From NCBI GenBank assembly GCA_902801985.1, contig CADCKD010000004.1:1-64000 (forward strand): a DNA stretch of 64,000 bases, read 5' to 3'. The notes below the pieces were generated by a model. It was not told where the DNA came from, did not search any database, and worked only from the letters and a program-made list of their open reading frames with translations. Source of the stretch: an uncultured bacterium. GTDB taxonomy: Bacteria > Cyanobacteriota > Vampirovibrionia > Gastranaerophilales > Gastranaerophilaceae. The position numbers and the translations under genes are program-made. Below, in pieces: positions 43,659-54,282 of this stretch (its first letter is position 1; each line of letters opens with the position of its first letter).

Positions 43659-44885
43659 ATGGCGATATTTAATTATTCAGCATATAAAGACGGATCAGAA
43701 GAAATAGTCACCGGTAAGGTTGAGGCTGTCGATATAAGGGCAGCTCGAGCTGAAGTCAGAAATTTAGGGCTTGTAGCTATAAGTGTTACCGAAGAAAAAT
43801 CTATTGCTAAAAAAGCTAAACAAAAGAAAAAGAAGGGCGAAGGCGTTATGCCTAAACTCGGATTGAAAGAACAAATCGATTTTACTTCAACAATGCAAAT
43901 TCTTTCAGCTTCCGGTATTGCGATGATTGAATCTTTGTTATTTATCGAAAACGAAGGTGCAAAGCTTAAAATAAGACAGTGTGCCGCAGAATTAAGACGT
44001 CAGATTATGAATGGCGGTACTTTCGCAGGTACAATCGCAAAATATCCGGAACAATTCGGTCAGGTTTATATCGGTTTGGTTAGAGCCGGTGAGGATTCCG
44101 GTGAACTTGAAAAAACATTAGACCGTTTGTTAGAACTTTTAAATAAACAAGCTGCAATCAGACAAAAAGTTATCGGTACATTGATGTATCCGGTCTTCGT
44201 AATTTTACTTGCGGTGTTTATCGTAATCGTCATGTTGGTATTCGTATTTCCGGTATTCAAGGAAATGTTTGATTCAATGGGTATGAATTTGCCTTGGATT
44301 ACTCAAGTTTTGATGGATATGGGTATATATCTGAAAAAGAACTGGTATACTATCCCTATAGGAATTTTTGGTACAATATGGCTTGTGACTTTTTTGATGA
44401 AATGGAAGCCTTCACGTTGGAAAATCGACAGTTTTGTATTAAAAATCCCTAAATTATCTGAGTTAATTCAGTTTTCAAACTTTGCAAACTTTATTGCGGT
44501 TATGCAGGTTGCGTATGATGCAGGTGTTCCTATTTTGGAATGTTTGTATCTGTCAAATTTGACTCTTACAAATCATACTTTGGCGACAAGGGTTGAAGAG
44601 GCAACAATTCGTGTTCAACAGGGTCAGCATTTATCTTCTGCATTGCGTGCAACAAGAACAATGCCTAAGATGATTTTGTTTATGATTGCAACAGGTGAGC
44701 AATCAGGTCGTTTGGGTGATATGCTTATGCAGGCCGTAAATTATATTGATAAACAATTAGATGCAATTATTGATGTATTAACAAAAATGATTGAGCCGAT
44801 AATGTTGCTTGTAATTGGTACAATCGTATTGATTCTTGCATCTGCATTGTATTTACCATTGTTCGCTTCTTACATGGGTATGTAG
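43659..44885 (+). CDS. pilC: PilC/GspF inner-membrane platform protein
   Basis: The 408-residue protein has a short cytoplasmic N-terminal domain ('VTGKVEAVDIRAARAEVRNLG'), then two T2SSF domains (about 70-195 and 270-400) with three membrane helices ('YPVFVILLAVFIVIVMLVFVFPVF' region, 'WYTIPIGIFGTIWLV', 'MLLVIGTIVLILASALYLPLF'). It follows pilB by 4 bases, forming the platform on which PilB acts. PilT and pilin genes are not in this window. Confidence 0.94.
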   Translation: MAIFNYSAYKDGSEEIVTGKVEAVDIRAARAEVRNLGLVAISVTEEKSIAKKAKQKKKKGEGVMPKLGLKEQIDFTSTMQILSASGIAMIESLLFIENEGAKLKIRQCAAELRRQIMNGGTFAGTIAKYPEQFGQVYIGLVRAGEDSGELEKTLDRLLELLNKQAAIRQKVIGTLMYPVFVILLAVFIVIVMLVFVFPVFKEMFDSMGMNLPWITQVLMDMGIYLKKNWYTIPIGIFGTIWLVTFLMKWKPSRWKIDSFVLKIPKLSELIQFSNFANFIAVMQVAYDAGVPILECLYLSNLTLTNHTLATRVEEATIRVQQGQHLSSALRATRTMPKMILFMIATGEQSGRLGDMLMQAVNYIDKQLDAIIDVLTKMIEPIMLLVIGTIVLILASALYLPLFASYMGM

Positions 44886-44951
44886 TATACAAAAAAAGTT
44901 TTTCGTGATAGCATAAAACTTGTAGATACTTGTAAAGAATTGAGGTAAACT

Positions 44952-45611
44952 ATGCAGGCTCGCAGAGCATCAAGAGAATTGGCGTTTTTGTTATTTTCAC
45001 AATTTGATAAAAAAATTGCCAACTATTCTAAAGAAAATTTAAACGATATTATCATAAAATCAATTCGTGTTTTGTTAAGTTCTTCAAGTGAAGATTTAAA
45101 ATTGTCATTGGGTTCACTTTTGGATTTTAAAAATCGTATAGCTGATTATGAAGCAGAGCACGAAATCAATTTAAATAGGCCAATGGGCGCATCTAATGTT
45201 GCTGTTCCTGTTGTGATGTCTTCTGAATTATCAGCAAAAATAGATGAAATGATAGATGTTGCAGAAAAAGCTCTTTTAGGATTGGAAATTGCGGAATTTG
45301 TTGCATTGGATTCTGAACAGGAAGTTAAAGACTATGCCGTAAAAATTGCTCAGACATATCACGAACATAACAAAGATATCGATGACACTATCGCGAAATA
45401 TGCAAGCGGTTGGGATTTTGAACGTCTTGTAAAAATGGATAAAGATATTTTGAGAATAGCAGTTGCTGAGCTTTTGTACATCAAAGAAACTCCAATGAAA
45501 GTTGTTGTTGATGAGGCTGTTGAGCTTGCTAAAAAATATTCAACCGAAGACAGTGCATCTTTTGTAAATGGTATTTTGGCAAAAGTCATTGTTGATAACG
45601 GATTAAAATAA
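44952..45611 (+). CDS. nusB: Transcription antitermination factor NusB with inserted segment
   Basis: The C-terminal 95 residues ('DDTIAKYASGWDFERLVKMDKDILRIAVAELLYI...DEAVELAKKYSTEDSASFVNGIL', in pieces) are clear NusB, and the N-terminal 'ARRASRELAFLLFSQFDKK' is the first NusB helix. Between them lies an extra helical segment of roughly 70-80 residues, making 219 residues instead of about 140. NusB binds boxA RNA with S10 to prevent premature termination of rRNA operons. GAGG precedes the ATG at normal spacing. Confidence 0.9.
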   Translation: MQARRASRELAFLLFSQFDKKIANYSKENLNDIIIKSIRVLLSSSSEDLKLSLGSLLDFKNRIADYEAEHEINLNRPMGASNVAVPVVMSSELSAKIDEMIDVAEKALLGLEIAEFVALDSEQEVKDYAVKIAQTYHEHNKDIDDTIAKYASGWDFERLVKMDKDILRIAVAELLYIKETPMKVVVDEAVELAKKYSTEDSASFVNGILAKVIVDNGLK

Positions 45612-45668
45612 AAGAGAATAATTAAGATTGCAAATGCACTTGATGTAAACCTTTCATCAATATGCTAA
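45612..45668 (+). pseudogene. Relic of an XRE-regulator C terminus
   Basis: Directly after the nusB stop and in the same frame, codons read K-R-I-I-K-I-A-N-A-L-D-V-N-L-S-S-I-C and stop. This matches the closing helix of XRE proteins (compare 'SLIKIANALEVHIKELF' in the regulator at 7355). No start exists, so it is a fragment. Eighteen codons is short enough that chance cannot be fully excluded. Confidence 0.45.
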
Positions 45669-45703
45669 ATCGAGCGATTGGTAAATCCAATCGCTCGATT
45701 TTT
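45667..45703 (+). terminator. Strong 15-bp hairpin terminator of the pil-nusB region
   Basis: AAATCGAGCGATTGG (45667-45681) pairs perfectly with 45687-45701 across TAAAT, with trailing T's. It lies between nusB and the converging groEL. Confidence 0.85.
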
Positions 45704-45725
45704 ACTTCACATCGGCTCACGCATT

Positions 45726-47540
<1,815 letters not shown>

Positions 47541-47825
47541 CTATTCAATAACAGCTAATGCATCTTTTACAGATAAAATTTTGTATTCAACACCGTCAAA
47601 TTTTACGTCTGTTCCTGCATATTTAGCATACAAAATTTTGTCTCCAACTTTAACGTCTAAAGGTTCTCTTTCTCCTTTGTCATTAAGTTTTCCCAAACCA
47701 ACAGCTACGACTTCACCTTTTTGAGGTTTTTCTTTTGCGCTGTCAGGAATAAATATTCCGCCTGAAGTTTGTTCTGTATCTTCAATAACTTTAATAACAA
47801 TTCTGTCGCCTAATGGTTTAATCAT
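47541..47825 (-). CDS. groES: Co-chaperonin GroES
   Basis: The 94-residue protein has '[38 protein letters not shown]' split over the first 40 residues, the mobile loop '[10 protein letters not shown]' that contacts GroEL, and '[14 protein letters not shown]' near the end. Standard size. AAAGGAGAG precedes the ATG. An intergenic palindromic repeat of 63 bases lies just upstream in the leader. Confidence 0.97.
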   Translation of the reverse strand: MIKPLGDRIVIKVIEDTEQTSGGIFIPDSAKEKPQKGEVVAVGLGKLNDKGEREPLDVKVGDKILYAKYAGTDVKFDGVEYKILSVKDALAVIE

Positions 47826-47848
47826 AATTTACTCTCCTTTACTTTTGT

Positions 47849-47911
47849 GTCATTCTGAACTTGTTTCAAAATCTTTATATTCTTAAGATCCTGAAATAAA
47901 TTCAGGATGAC
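47849..47911. repeat. 63-bp imperfect palindrome of the GTCATTCTGAA family
   Basis: GTCATTCTGAACTTG... at 47849 is mirrored by ...TTCAGGATGAC ending at 47911, arms of about 27 bases around TATATTCTT. The left arm (28 bases) recurs identically inside the Nif3-like gene at 50217, and the central words recur at 56521-56689. Confidence 0.8.
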
Positions 47912-47986
47912 ATATCCTACATATCAGTTATATAACAATTTTATTAAATAATTATTTTTTTTAAGGAAATCTTAATTATTTGATTT

Positions 47987-48143
47987 GTTAAGTAAGATAA
48001 GTTTGGGAAGTAAAGTAAGTAGGATAAGTTCTTTACGGGAATTTGATATTTCAAATATTTTGCAAATGACAAAATACAAAATAACCTATATAAACTTATC
48101 AAACCTATCCTACTTATCCTACTTATCCTACTTATCCTACTTT
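47987..48143. repeat. GATAAGTTT hairpin element, copy 3
   Basis: Left arm GTTAAGTAAGATAAGTTTGG and right arm of repeated CTTATCCTA (four tandem repeats at 48106-48140). The centre 'CTTTACGGGAATTTGATATT' and 'GCAAATGACAAAATAC' match copy 2 in reverse. It ends four bases before the -10 box of gmk. Confidence 0.85.
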
Positions 48144-48159
48144 ATGTTATAATGAATCC

Positions 48160-48753
48160 ATGAATAAAAAATTATTTGTAATATCAGGGTGCTCCGGTGT
48201 TGGGAAAGGCACTGTTATAAATAGATTTATGGAACGGAATAAGGATTTTATTCTATCTGTATCCTGTACGACAAGAAAACCTCGCGAAGGTGAAGTTCAC
48301 GGGGTGCATTATTTCTTTTTAAGTCGTGAAGAATTTGAACAGAATATCCAAGATGATAAATTCCTTGAATATGCACAGTTCGCTGAAAACTATTACGGAA
48401 CAAAGAAAAAATATGTTAAACAAAAAATGGATGAAGGGTTTAACGTATTATTAGAAATTGATACTCAAGGTGCGCTTCAAGTTAAAGAAAAAATGCCTGA
48501 ATCTATTTTGATTTTTATAGCTCCTCCGGGGGTAAATATTATAACAGGTGATATATCCGGAGGCTTACTTGAATTAGAACACCGCTTGCGCGGACGCCAT
48601 ACAGAAGACGAAGCAACTATTCAAAAACGTCTTTCTCAAGTAAAAATAGAGCTTGAGCGTTCCAAAAAGTATGATTATACAGTAATAAATGACGACGTAG
48701 ACCGAGCAGTCGGAGAAATTGAAAATATTGTGAGGGCTAATGTTACGAAATAA
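48160..48753 (+). CDS. gmk: Guanylate kinase
   Basis: The 197-residue enzyme phosphorylates GMP to GDP. Motifs: P-loop 'SGCSGVGKGT', GMP-binding 'SVSCTTRKPREGEVHGVHYFF', 'LLEIDTQGALQVK', 'RLRGRHTEDEATIQKRL'. TATAAT at 48148-48153 lies six bases before the ATG with no ribosome-binding site, so the transcript may be leaderless. It overlaps coaBC by 14 bases. Confidence 0.95.
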   Translation: MNKKLFVISGCSGVGKGTVINRFMERNKDFILSVSCTTRKPREGEVHGVHYFFLSREEFEQNIQDDKFLEYAQFAENYYGTKKKYVKQKMDEGFNVLLEIDTQGALQVKEKMPESILIFIAPPGVNIITGDISGGLLELEHRLRGRHTEDEATIQKRLSQVKIELERSKKYDYTVINDDVDRAVGEIENIVRANVTK

Positions 48754-49957
48754 ACACATTTTAATAGGTATAACCGGTGGGATTGCAGCATACAAGATTT
48801 GTACTTTGATTCGCGATTTTAAAAAATCGGGTGCAGATGTGAAAGTTATTTGCAGTCCGAATGCATTGAATTTTGTTACCAAATTAACCTTGCAAAATCT
48901 TAGTCAAAATGAGGTTTATGAGGGGGAATTTACCCCTAGAAATTGGAAACCTGAGCATATTTCGCTTGCAGATTGGGCTGATATTATGTTGATTGCTCCT
49001 GCAACTGCCAATACTATCGGGAAAATTGCACAAGGGATTGCAGATAACCTTTTGACATCTGTTGCCTGTGCTTTTTCTAAAAAAATGATTATTGCACCTG
49101 CTATGAATGTTAATATGTGGCAAAATGAATCTGTTCAAAATAATATTAAAATTTTGGAAGCAAGAGGAGTAGATTTTTTGCCGCCGGAAAGAGGTTTTTT
49201 GGCATGCGGGTACAGCGGTAAAGGCAGATTATGTTCATTGGCTAAAATATATAATGCTGTGAATGAGGCTCTCAATTATTCCGATATTTTGAAAGGAAAG
49301 AAAGTTGTAATAACAGCTGGCGGAACTATTGAAGAAATTGATCCTGTTCGCTATATTTCAAATTATTCTTCAGGCAAAATGGGATTTGCACTCGCAAAAT
49401 CAGCTTATTATATGGGGGCAGAAGTTGTATTAATTACGACAAAAGCATTTGAAGCTCCGTTCAAAATAGTGAAGGTAAAATCAGCTCTTGATATGCAGGA
49501 AGCGGTAAATTCCGAGTTTGATACTTCTGATTATGTAATTATGGCTGCTGCGGTTGCAGATTATCGTGTAAAAGAACGCAGCGAGCAGAAAATGAAAAAA
49601 GAGAATAATGATAAATTGACTCTTAAGCTCGTAAAAAACCCTGATATATTGGCAGAGTTGTGTAAACATAAAAGAGCCCCTCACCCTGACCCTCTCCCCA
49701 AAGGGGCGAGGGAAAATGATTGTGTAATTGTCGGTTTCTGTGCAGAATCTGAGAATTTACTTGAAAATGCAAAAGCAAAAATAGAAAAAAAAGGCTGCGA
49801 TTACTTGGTTGCAAATGATATTTCACGCAAAGACATCGGATTCGGTGTAGATGAAAATGAAGTTACAATTCTGGATAAAAACGGTAATACTACCAAATTA
49901 GAAAAAGCTTCAAAAGTTAGAATAGCGAGAAAGATATGGGAAAGGATTATAAATTAG
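48740..49957 (+). CDS. coaBC: Bifunctional phosphopantothenoylcysteine decarboxylase/synthase CoaBC
   Basis: The 405-residue protein makes 4'-phosphopantetheine for coenzyme A. CoaC half: 'LIGITGGIAAYK', 'APAMNVNMWQNESVQNN', 'FLACGYSGKGRL' (catalytic Cys). CoaB half: 'ITAGGTIEEIDPVRYISNYSSGKMG', 'MAAAVADYR' and 'LKLVKNPDILAEL'. Directly after that, residues about 313-328 ('RAPHPDPLPKGAREND') are encoded by a dispersed repeat (49676-49712) inserted in frame. Coupled to gmk. The repeat falls in a surface-loop region before the 'VIVGFCAES' strand, so the enzyme probably remains active. Confidence 0.93.
   Translation: MLRNKHILIGITGGIAAYKICTLIRDFKKSGADVKVICSPNALNFVTKLTLQNLSQNEVYEGEFTPRNWKPEHISLADWADIMLIAPATANTIGKIAQGIADNLLTSVACAFSKKMIIAPAMNVNMWQNESVQNNIKILEARGVDFLPPERGFLACGYSGKGRLCSLAKIYNAVNEALNYSDILKGKKVVITAGGTIEEIDPVRYISNYSSGKMGFALAKSAYYMGAEVVLITTKAFEAPFKIVKVKSALDMQEAVNSEFDTSDYVIMAAAVADYRVKERSEQKMKKENNDKLTLKLVKNPDILAELCKHKRAPHPDPLPKGARENDCVIVGFCAESENLLENAKAKIEKKGCDYLVANDISRKDIGFGVDENEVTILDKNGNTTKLEKASKVRIARKIWERIIN
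49676..49712 (+). repeat. In-frame CCTCACCCTGACCCTCTCCCC-type repeat in coaBC
   Basis: GCCCCTCACCCTGACCCTCT and CCCCAAAGGGGCGAGGG are the halves of a hairpin-forming repeat widespread in bacterial intergenic DNA; related pieces occur at 6906-6950 and 36540-36566. Here it adds about 13 residues to a protein without breaking the frame. Confidence 0.8.
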
Positions 49958-49999
49958 CCTATCATTCTAATACCAACCCTAAAAGGGGGAAGGGGCAAG

Positions 50000-50716
50000 A
50001 TGTATAAGTATGAAATCTCAAGAAAAATAGAAGAATTTGCACCTATTGAAATCCAAGAAGACTGGGATTGCTCGGGCTGGGCGGTAAATGTTGAAGGGTA
50101 CGATGAAATTCGAAAAATAATGTTGTGTTTAACTGTAACCGATGATGTTGTAAAACAGGCCAAAGAGCAAAATTGCGATATGATTGTTTCGCATCATCCG
50201 ATGTTTTGTATTAATTGTCATTCTGAACTTGTTTCAAAATCTTTTATTCCTCAAATTAATATTTATTGTGCTCATACAAACCTTGATAAAGCAAACGGAG
50301 GGACAACAGATACTATTATTGAAAAACTAGGTCTGAGCCAATACAAAATTAAGATTGAACATGATTTTTTGCGAGTTATAGACTATGAAACAACTGTTGA
50401 GGATTTTAGCGATTTGATAAAAAAGATTTCACCAAATGCAAGGCTTGTAAACAATAAGAGTGTTCAAGGGTTTAAAAGGATTGCGTTTTGTGCTGGTTCA
50501 GGAAGTGAATTTATTGAGCAAGCACAAGAATTGGGCGCAGATTGTTTGGTTACTGGAGATTTAAAATTTCATAGAGCGCTGGATAGTAAGATTGCGGTGT
50601 ATGATGTGGGACATTTTGAGAGTGAAATAATAGTTTTGCCTGTGTTTGAACGTATAATCGGAGATGAAGTTGAGATAGTTTATGCGTGTGAAAAGAGTCC
50701 GTTTGCTCAAATTTAA
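50000..50716 (+). CDS. Nif3/YqfO-like dinuclear-metal protein
   Basis: The 238-residue protein has the family motifs 'DWDCSGWAVN' (N-terminal), 'DMIVSHHPMFC' (metal His pair), 'IYCAHTNLDKANGGTTD', 'FCAGSGSEFIEQAQELGADCLVTGDLKFHRALD' in pieces and 'DVGHFESE'. Members bind two metals; cellular role is unsettled (once annotated GTP cyclohydrolase I type 2). Residues after the HHP motif ('CHSELVSKSF') are encoded by a dispersed repeat (50217-50245). AGGGGGAAGGGG precedes the ATG. Confidence 0.9.
   Translation: MYKYEISRKIEEFAPIEIQEDWDCSGWAVNVEGYDEIRKIMLCLTVTDDVVKQAKEQNCDMIVSHHPMFCINCHSELVSKSFIPQINIYCAHTNLDKANGGTTDTIIEKLGLSQYKIKIEHDFLRVIDYETTVEDFSDLIKKISPNARLVNNKSVQGFKRIAFCAGSGSEFIEQAQELGADCLVTGDLKFHRALDSKIAVYDVGHFESEIIVLPVFERIIGDEVEIVYACEKSPFAQI
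50217..50245 (+). repeat. In-frame GTCATTCTGAACTTGTTTCA repeat in the Nif3-like gene
   Basis: Twenty-eight bases are identical to the left arm of the intergenic palindrome 47849-47911. In the gene they encode C-H-S-E-L-V-S-K-S-F within the variable segment between two conserved metal-site blocks. Confidence 0.85.
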
Positions 50717-50774
50717 AATAATTATTGACAACGGATATTCATGATGTAGAATTATAAATGTGACACGGGAATAT

Positions 50775-50850
<76 letters not shown>

Positions 50851-50852
50851 AT

Positions 50853-50883
50853 TAAAAAGACTTCGTAAGAGGTCTTTTTTTTT
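50853..50883 (+). terminator. Terminator of tRNA-Gln
   Basis: AAAAAGAC and GTCTTTTT pair across CTTCGTAAGAG-type loop sequence and run into nine T. Confidence 0.75.
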
Positions 50884-51060
50884 GTGGATGGATGAGAACC
50901 AAACAAAGCGTTAGCTTTGTATTGGGTCGAGCGAGGAGTGAGCAGAGGCTGAAAGGACACGACAAGGGGCGTGGCCTGTAATGCCGTTTATTGCGAACGA
51001 CTCAAGACAATCCTTCCACCCCAGATAATTAAAAGACCTGCAATAATGCAAGTCTTTTTT
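50884..51060. repeat. Degenerate repeat block ending in duplicated tRNA-Gln tail
   Basis: CCACCCCAG...AATTAAAAGAC at 51017-51037 repeats the end of the tRNA plus its terminator (50839-50861), with a second terminator hairpin (AAAAGACCTGCA...TGCAAGTCTTTT, 51031-51058). Between them are G/C-rich sequence, a perfect palindrome ACAAAGCGTTAGCTTTGT (about 50905-50922) and GTTTATTGCGA, shared with the 5.7-kb repeats. It looks like an insertion that duplicated the tRNA 3' end. Confidence 0.55.
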
Positions 51061-51244
51061 TGTTTAAAACTGATCATATAATATGTTTGTGCAGTTAAAT
51101 GAGAAGTAATATAAGGCTGCCCATAATGCTGATTTGGATGTATATAATTAATTAAAATACAAAATATTTATCATTAAATCTTCGAAATCTGAAATTTTTC
51201 AACTTCTCTGTTTATAGTATAATATCCTAAGCGAGGTATAAAAC

Positions 51245-52492
51245 ATGAAAATGGAAAATTTATTTAACGAAGATATTATGGCGATGGATACATATATTAT
51301 GGTCAAGTTGAAAGAAAAAACTGCTCAACTTGCCGAAAAATTAACCCAAAAGAACAGAGCTCCGATAGCTCTATCAATGGGTGCACCGACATCTTCTCCT
51401 CCACAGGCTTTGATAGATAAATTAAAAGAATTTTTAACAGAAGACAATATTCATACTTACTCTGTAACCAGAGGTGAAAGTTACTTTAGGCAGGCATGTG
51501 CTCAAAGAATGAAAAATTGCTTTGGTGTAAATATAGATCCGGATAAAGAAGTTTGTTCGGTGCTTGGTGCAAAAGACGGTTTGGCAAATCTTATCAGATT
51601 TATAATTAATCCAAAACATGAAGACAAAGAAAAAGATATTATTTTAATCCCTGATCCGGGGTATGCATCATACAGCCAAATGGTTAAATGCAGCGGAGGG
51701 CTTGCTTATTCTATGCCGCTTACCGAAGAGAATGACTATCAGCCGAATTTGGATGATGTACTATCTGAATTAAAAGAAAACGGATATGACGAAAAGAAAA
51801 TAAAAGCGGTTATTATAAATTATCCTAACAATCCGTTAGGTGTTATGGCAAGCAGAAGTTATGTCCAAAGTGTTATTGAATTTTGTAAAAAGCATGATAT
51901 TCTGTTAATTTCTGATGCTGCATATTGTGATTTATATTATGATGAAAATGAAAAACCGTTCAGTGTATTTGAATTCAAGGGTGCAAAAGATATAGCGGTT
52001 GAAATGTATACTTTATCTAAACCATACGCAATTACAGGCTGGCGTTTAGGTTGGTTATGCGGCAATAGTGAAGTTGTTGCAAGATTTGCTAAAGGAAAAT
52101 CAACTATTGATAACGGTATTTGCAAGGCATTTCAAAAAGCGTGTGCGTATATTATGACTTCAAGCGAAGGAGATGAATATATTGAACATGCAAATGCTGC
52201 ATACAAGCGCAAACAATCTATAATGTTAAAAGGTTTAAAAGAACTTGGTTGGCCGATTGAAGAATTAAAAATTCCAAATACTACTTTCTATTTGTGGCTG
52301 CCAATCCCTAGAAAATATGATAACAGTACCAAATTCTGTGAAGATTTATTAGAAAAATCAGGAGTTGTAATAGTTCCGGGTTCTGCTTTCGGCAAATACG
52401 GCGAAGGATATTTCAGAATATCCTATGTTTGCAGTGATGCAAAATTGCAAGAAGTTATAGACCGTATGAAGGCTGACGGATTTAGATTCTAA
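51245..52492 (+). CDS. Class I/II PLP-dependent aminotransferase
   Basis: The 415-residue fold-type I enzyme has 'NYPNNPLGVMASRSY' , 'LLISDAAYCDLYYDE', the PLP-lysine in 'YTLSKPYAITGWRLGWLCG', and 'FRISYVCSD' with the substrate Arg. It resembles aspartate/LL-diaminopimelate-type aminotransferases but is not close enough to name the substrate. TATAAT lies about 25 bases upstream and AGGT before the ATG. Its stop codon directly abuts that of the converging TPR gene. Confidence 0.9.
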   Translation: MKMENLFNEDIMAMDTYIMVKLKEKTAQLAEKLTQKNRAPIALSMGAPTSSPPQALIDKLKEFLTEDNIHTYSVTRGESYFRQACAQRMKNCFGVNIDPDKEVCSVLGAKDGLANLIRFIINPKHEDKEKDIILIPDPGYASYSQMVKCSGGLAYSMPLTEENDYQPNLDDVLSELKENGYDEKKIKAVIINYPNNPLGVMASRSYVQSVIEFCKKHDILLISDAAYCDLYYDENEKPFSVFEFKGAKDIAVEMYTLSKPYAITGWRLGWLCGNSEVVARFAKGKSTIDNGICKAFQKACAYIMTSSEGDEYIEHANAAYKRKQSIMLKGLKELGWPIEELKIPNTTFYLWLPIPRKYDNSTKFCEDLLEKSGVVIVPGSAFGKYGEGYFRISYVCSDAKLQEVIDRMKADGFRF

Positions 52493-54256
52493 TTAAGAAA
52501 TTTCTCTTATGAGTTCCTGTGCTTCTTCACATTCAGGGAAATGCTCTGTTATTGTATTCAAATAACTGAGGGCCTCGTCTTTTTGTTCAAGTTTAATGTG
52601 GCATTTTGCTATGCTTAAAAGTATATTGACATTAAGCGGAGCTTTTTCCAGTAAATTTTTGAATATAATTTGCGCTTGCTTGTAATTGCCAAGTTCAAAA
52701 TAGCATAATCCAAGAAGATTTTGAACATCCGGAATTTTTTCAAGTTCATAAGATTTTACAAGATAAGTTTTTGCACAATCATAATCACCTGCCAAGAAAT
52801 AAATTCTCCCTGCAATGAAAAATAAGAATGCACTTTCATGTGATTTTTCAAGAGCTGCTTTGATTTGTTCCAGTGCTTTGTCTATTTGTTTTAAGTGTGT
52901 TTTATTTAAAGCGGAAAATGCAAGTCCGTTTGGGTTTTGAGGTTCAATTTCGAGTGCTTTTTGGTACATTTCATCTGCTTTTTCAAAATCAGAAGTCGCA
53001 TGCAGATAATTCGCATATTCTACAATGATTGAATAATTTTCAGGGTCGTATTTATATGCTTGTTCAAATTCATCTTTTGCGTATTCAAATAATCTTTTAT
53101 TCAGGTAAATAACGCCTAAATCTTTATGTGCCGGTGCAAAATCCGGCTGTAATTTACAAACTTTTTTAAGTATTTGTTCAGCTCTATCTATATTTTCTGT
53201 TTGAACGCATAATAGTGCAAGTTCATAATGAGTTTCATACGAAGTTGAACCTTGTTTAATAATTCTTTCATAAATTTCTTTAGCATTATTATATTGTCTT
53301 GTTTTCATATATATTGTCGCTAATTTTTTCAAAATAGTGACTGATTTTGGTGTGATAAGACTTAACTGTTTTAGTAGTGCAATTGCAATATCGTACTCGC
53401 CTATAGCTTCGTAGCATCCGGCAAGATTTATTCTGTAATTAAGTTTTTGCGGATAGCATGCTGCAAGATATTTATAATGTTCAATGGCTTCCTTCATTTT
53501 TCCGGCTTTAACTTCAGAAACAGCCCAAGCTGTTATGTAATTAGGATCTTCCGGTTCAAGTTCATTTGCTTTTGCAAAATATTCGCATGCTTCTTCGTGT
53601 TTATCTTGAATTTGTAGTATAGAACCTATATTAAAATATGCAAGAGCATCTTTGGAGTCGATTTCAACAGTTTTTTTGTATGTCTCAAGTGCTTGCTCTA
53701 TTTTGCCTGTTGTGAGATAAGCAGTTCCTAAATTGTTGTACAGCTGCACATTTTCAGGATTCAACTCAAGAGCTTTTTCTATATACTTGATACTTTCTTC
53801 AAATTTTTGTGCAGCCATGCAAGCAGTTCCGCCGATGTAATATAGAGAATAATCTTCCTCTTCTGAGATTTCGATTGCTTTATCTATGAGTTCAATTGCT
53901 TTATCTGCTTCTTGATTTTTGATATATGCAATAGATAGACTTTTGTATGCATCAATATATTGAGGTCTAAGTTCAATAACGGTATTATAGGCATGTTTTG
54001 CTTCATGAAATTCATCTAGAGCATCATAACAGCAACCTAAGTAATACCAGCTCATCGCATCATCTTGAGAATATTTAACAACATCTTCAAGAATTTTCCT
54101 TGCCTGTTTGTAATTTTCAAGATTAACTTCGCACAAAGCCAATAATTTTTGGTTTTCTATATCTTTAAGATCACGGCTACTCAATATTTCTTTAGCTTTT
54201 TCGTATTCGCCGGAATCGATTAGCTCATATATATCATCTGAATTAATTTTTTCCAT
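52493..54256 (-). CDS. Large TPR-repeat protein
   Basis: The 587-residue protein is tetratricopeptide repeats from end to end, about 15 copies of the 34-residue unit (for instance 'AMSWYYLGCCYDALDEFHEAK', 'VQLYNNLGTAYLTTGKIEQAL'). No signal peptide or other domain. TATAAT (54269-54264) lies seven bases before the ATG with no ribosome-binding site, suggesting a leaderless message. Probably a scaffold; partner unknown. Confidence 0.9.
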   Translation of the reverse strand: MEKINSDDIYELIDSGEYEKAKEILSSRDLKDIENQKLLALCEVNLENYKQARKILEDVVKYSQDDAMSWYYLGCCYDALDEFHEAKHAYNTVIELRPQYIDAYKSLSIAYIKNQEADKAIELIDKAIEISEEEDYSLYYIGGTACMAAQKFEESIKYIEKALELNPENVQLYNNLGTAYLTTGKIEQALETYKKTVEIDSKDALAYFNIGSILQIQDKHEEACEYFAKANELEPEDPNYITAWAVSEVKAGKMKEAIEHYKYLAACYPQKLNYRINLAGCYEAIGEYDIAIALLKQLSLITPKSVTILKKLATIYMKTRQYNNAKEIYERIIKQGSTSYETHYELALLCVQTENIDRAEQILKKVCKLQPDFAPAHKDLGVIYLNKRLFEYAKDEFEQAYKYDPENYSIIVEYANYLHATSDFEKADEMYQKALEIEPQNPNGLAFSALNKTHLKQIDKALEQIKAALEKSHESAFLFFIAGRIYFLAGDYDCAKTYLVKSYELEKIPDVQNLLGLCYFELGNYKQAQIIFKNLLEKAPLNVNILLSIAKCHIKLEQKDEALSYLNTITEHFPECEEAQELIREIS

Positions 54257-54282
54257 AATACCTATTATACCTCGTAAATAAT

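Noticed and set aside
47826-48159. CIRCE/HrcA operator upstream of groES
   Set aside because: No TTAGCACTC-N9-GAGTGCTAA sequence could be found; the palindrome there is a dispersed repeat.
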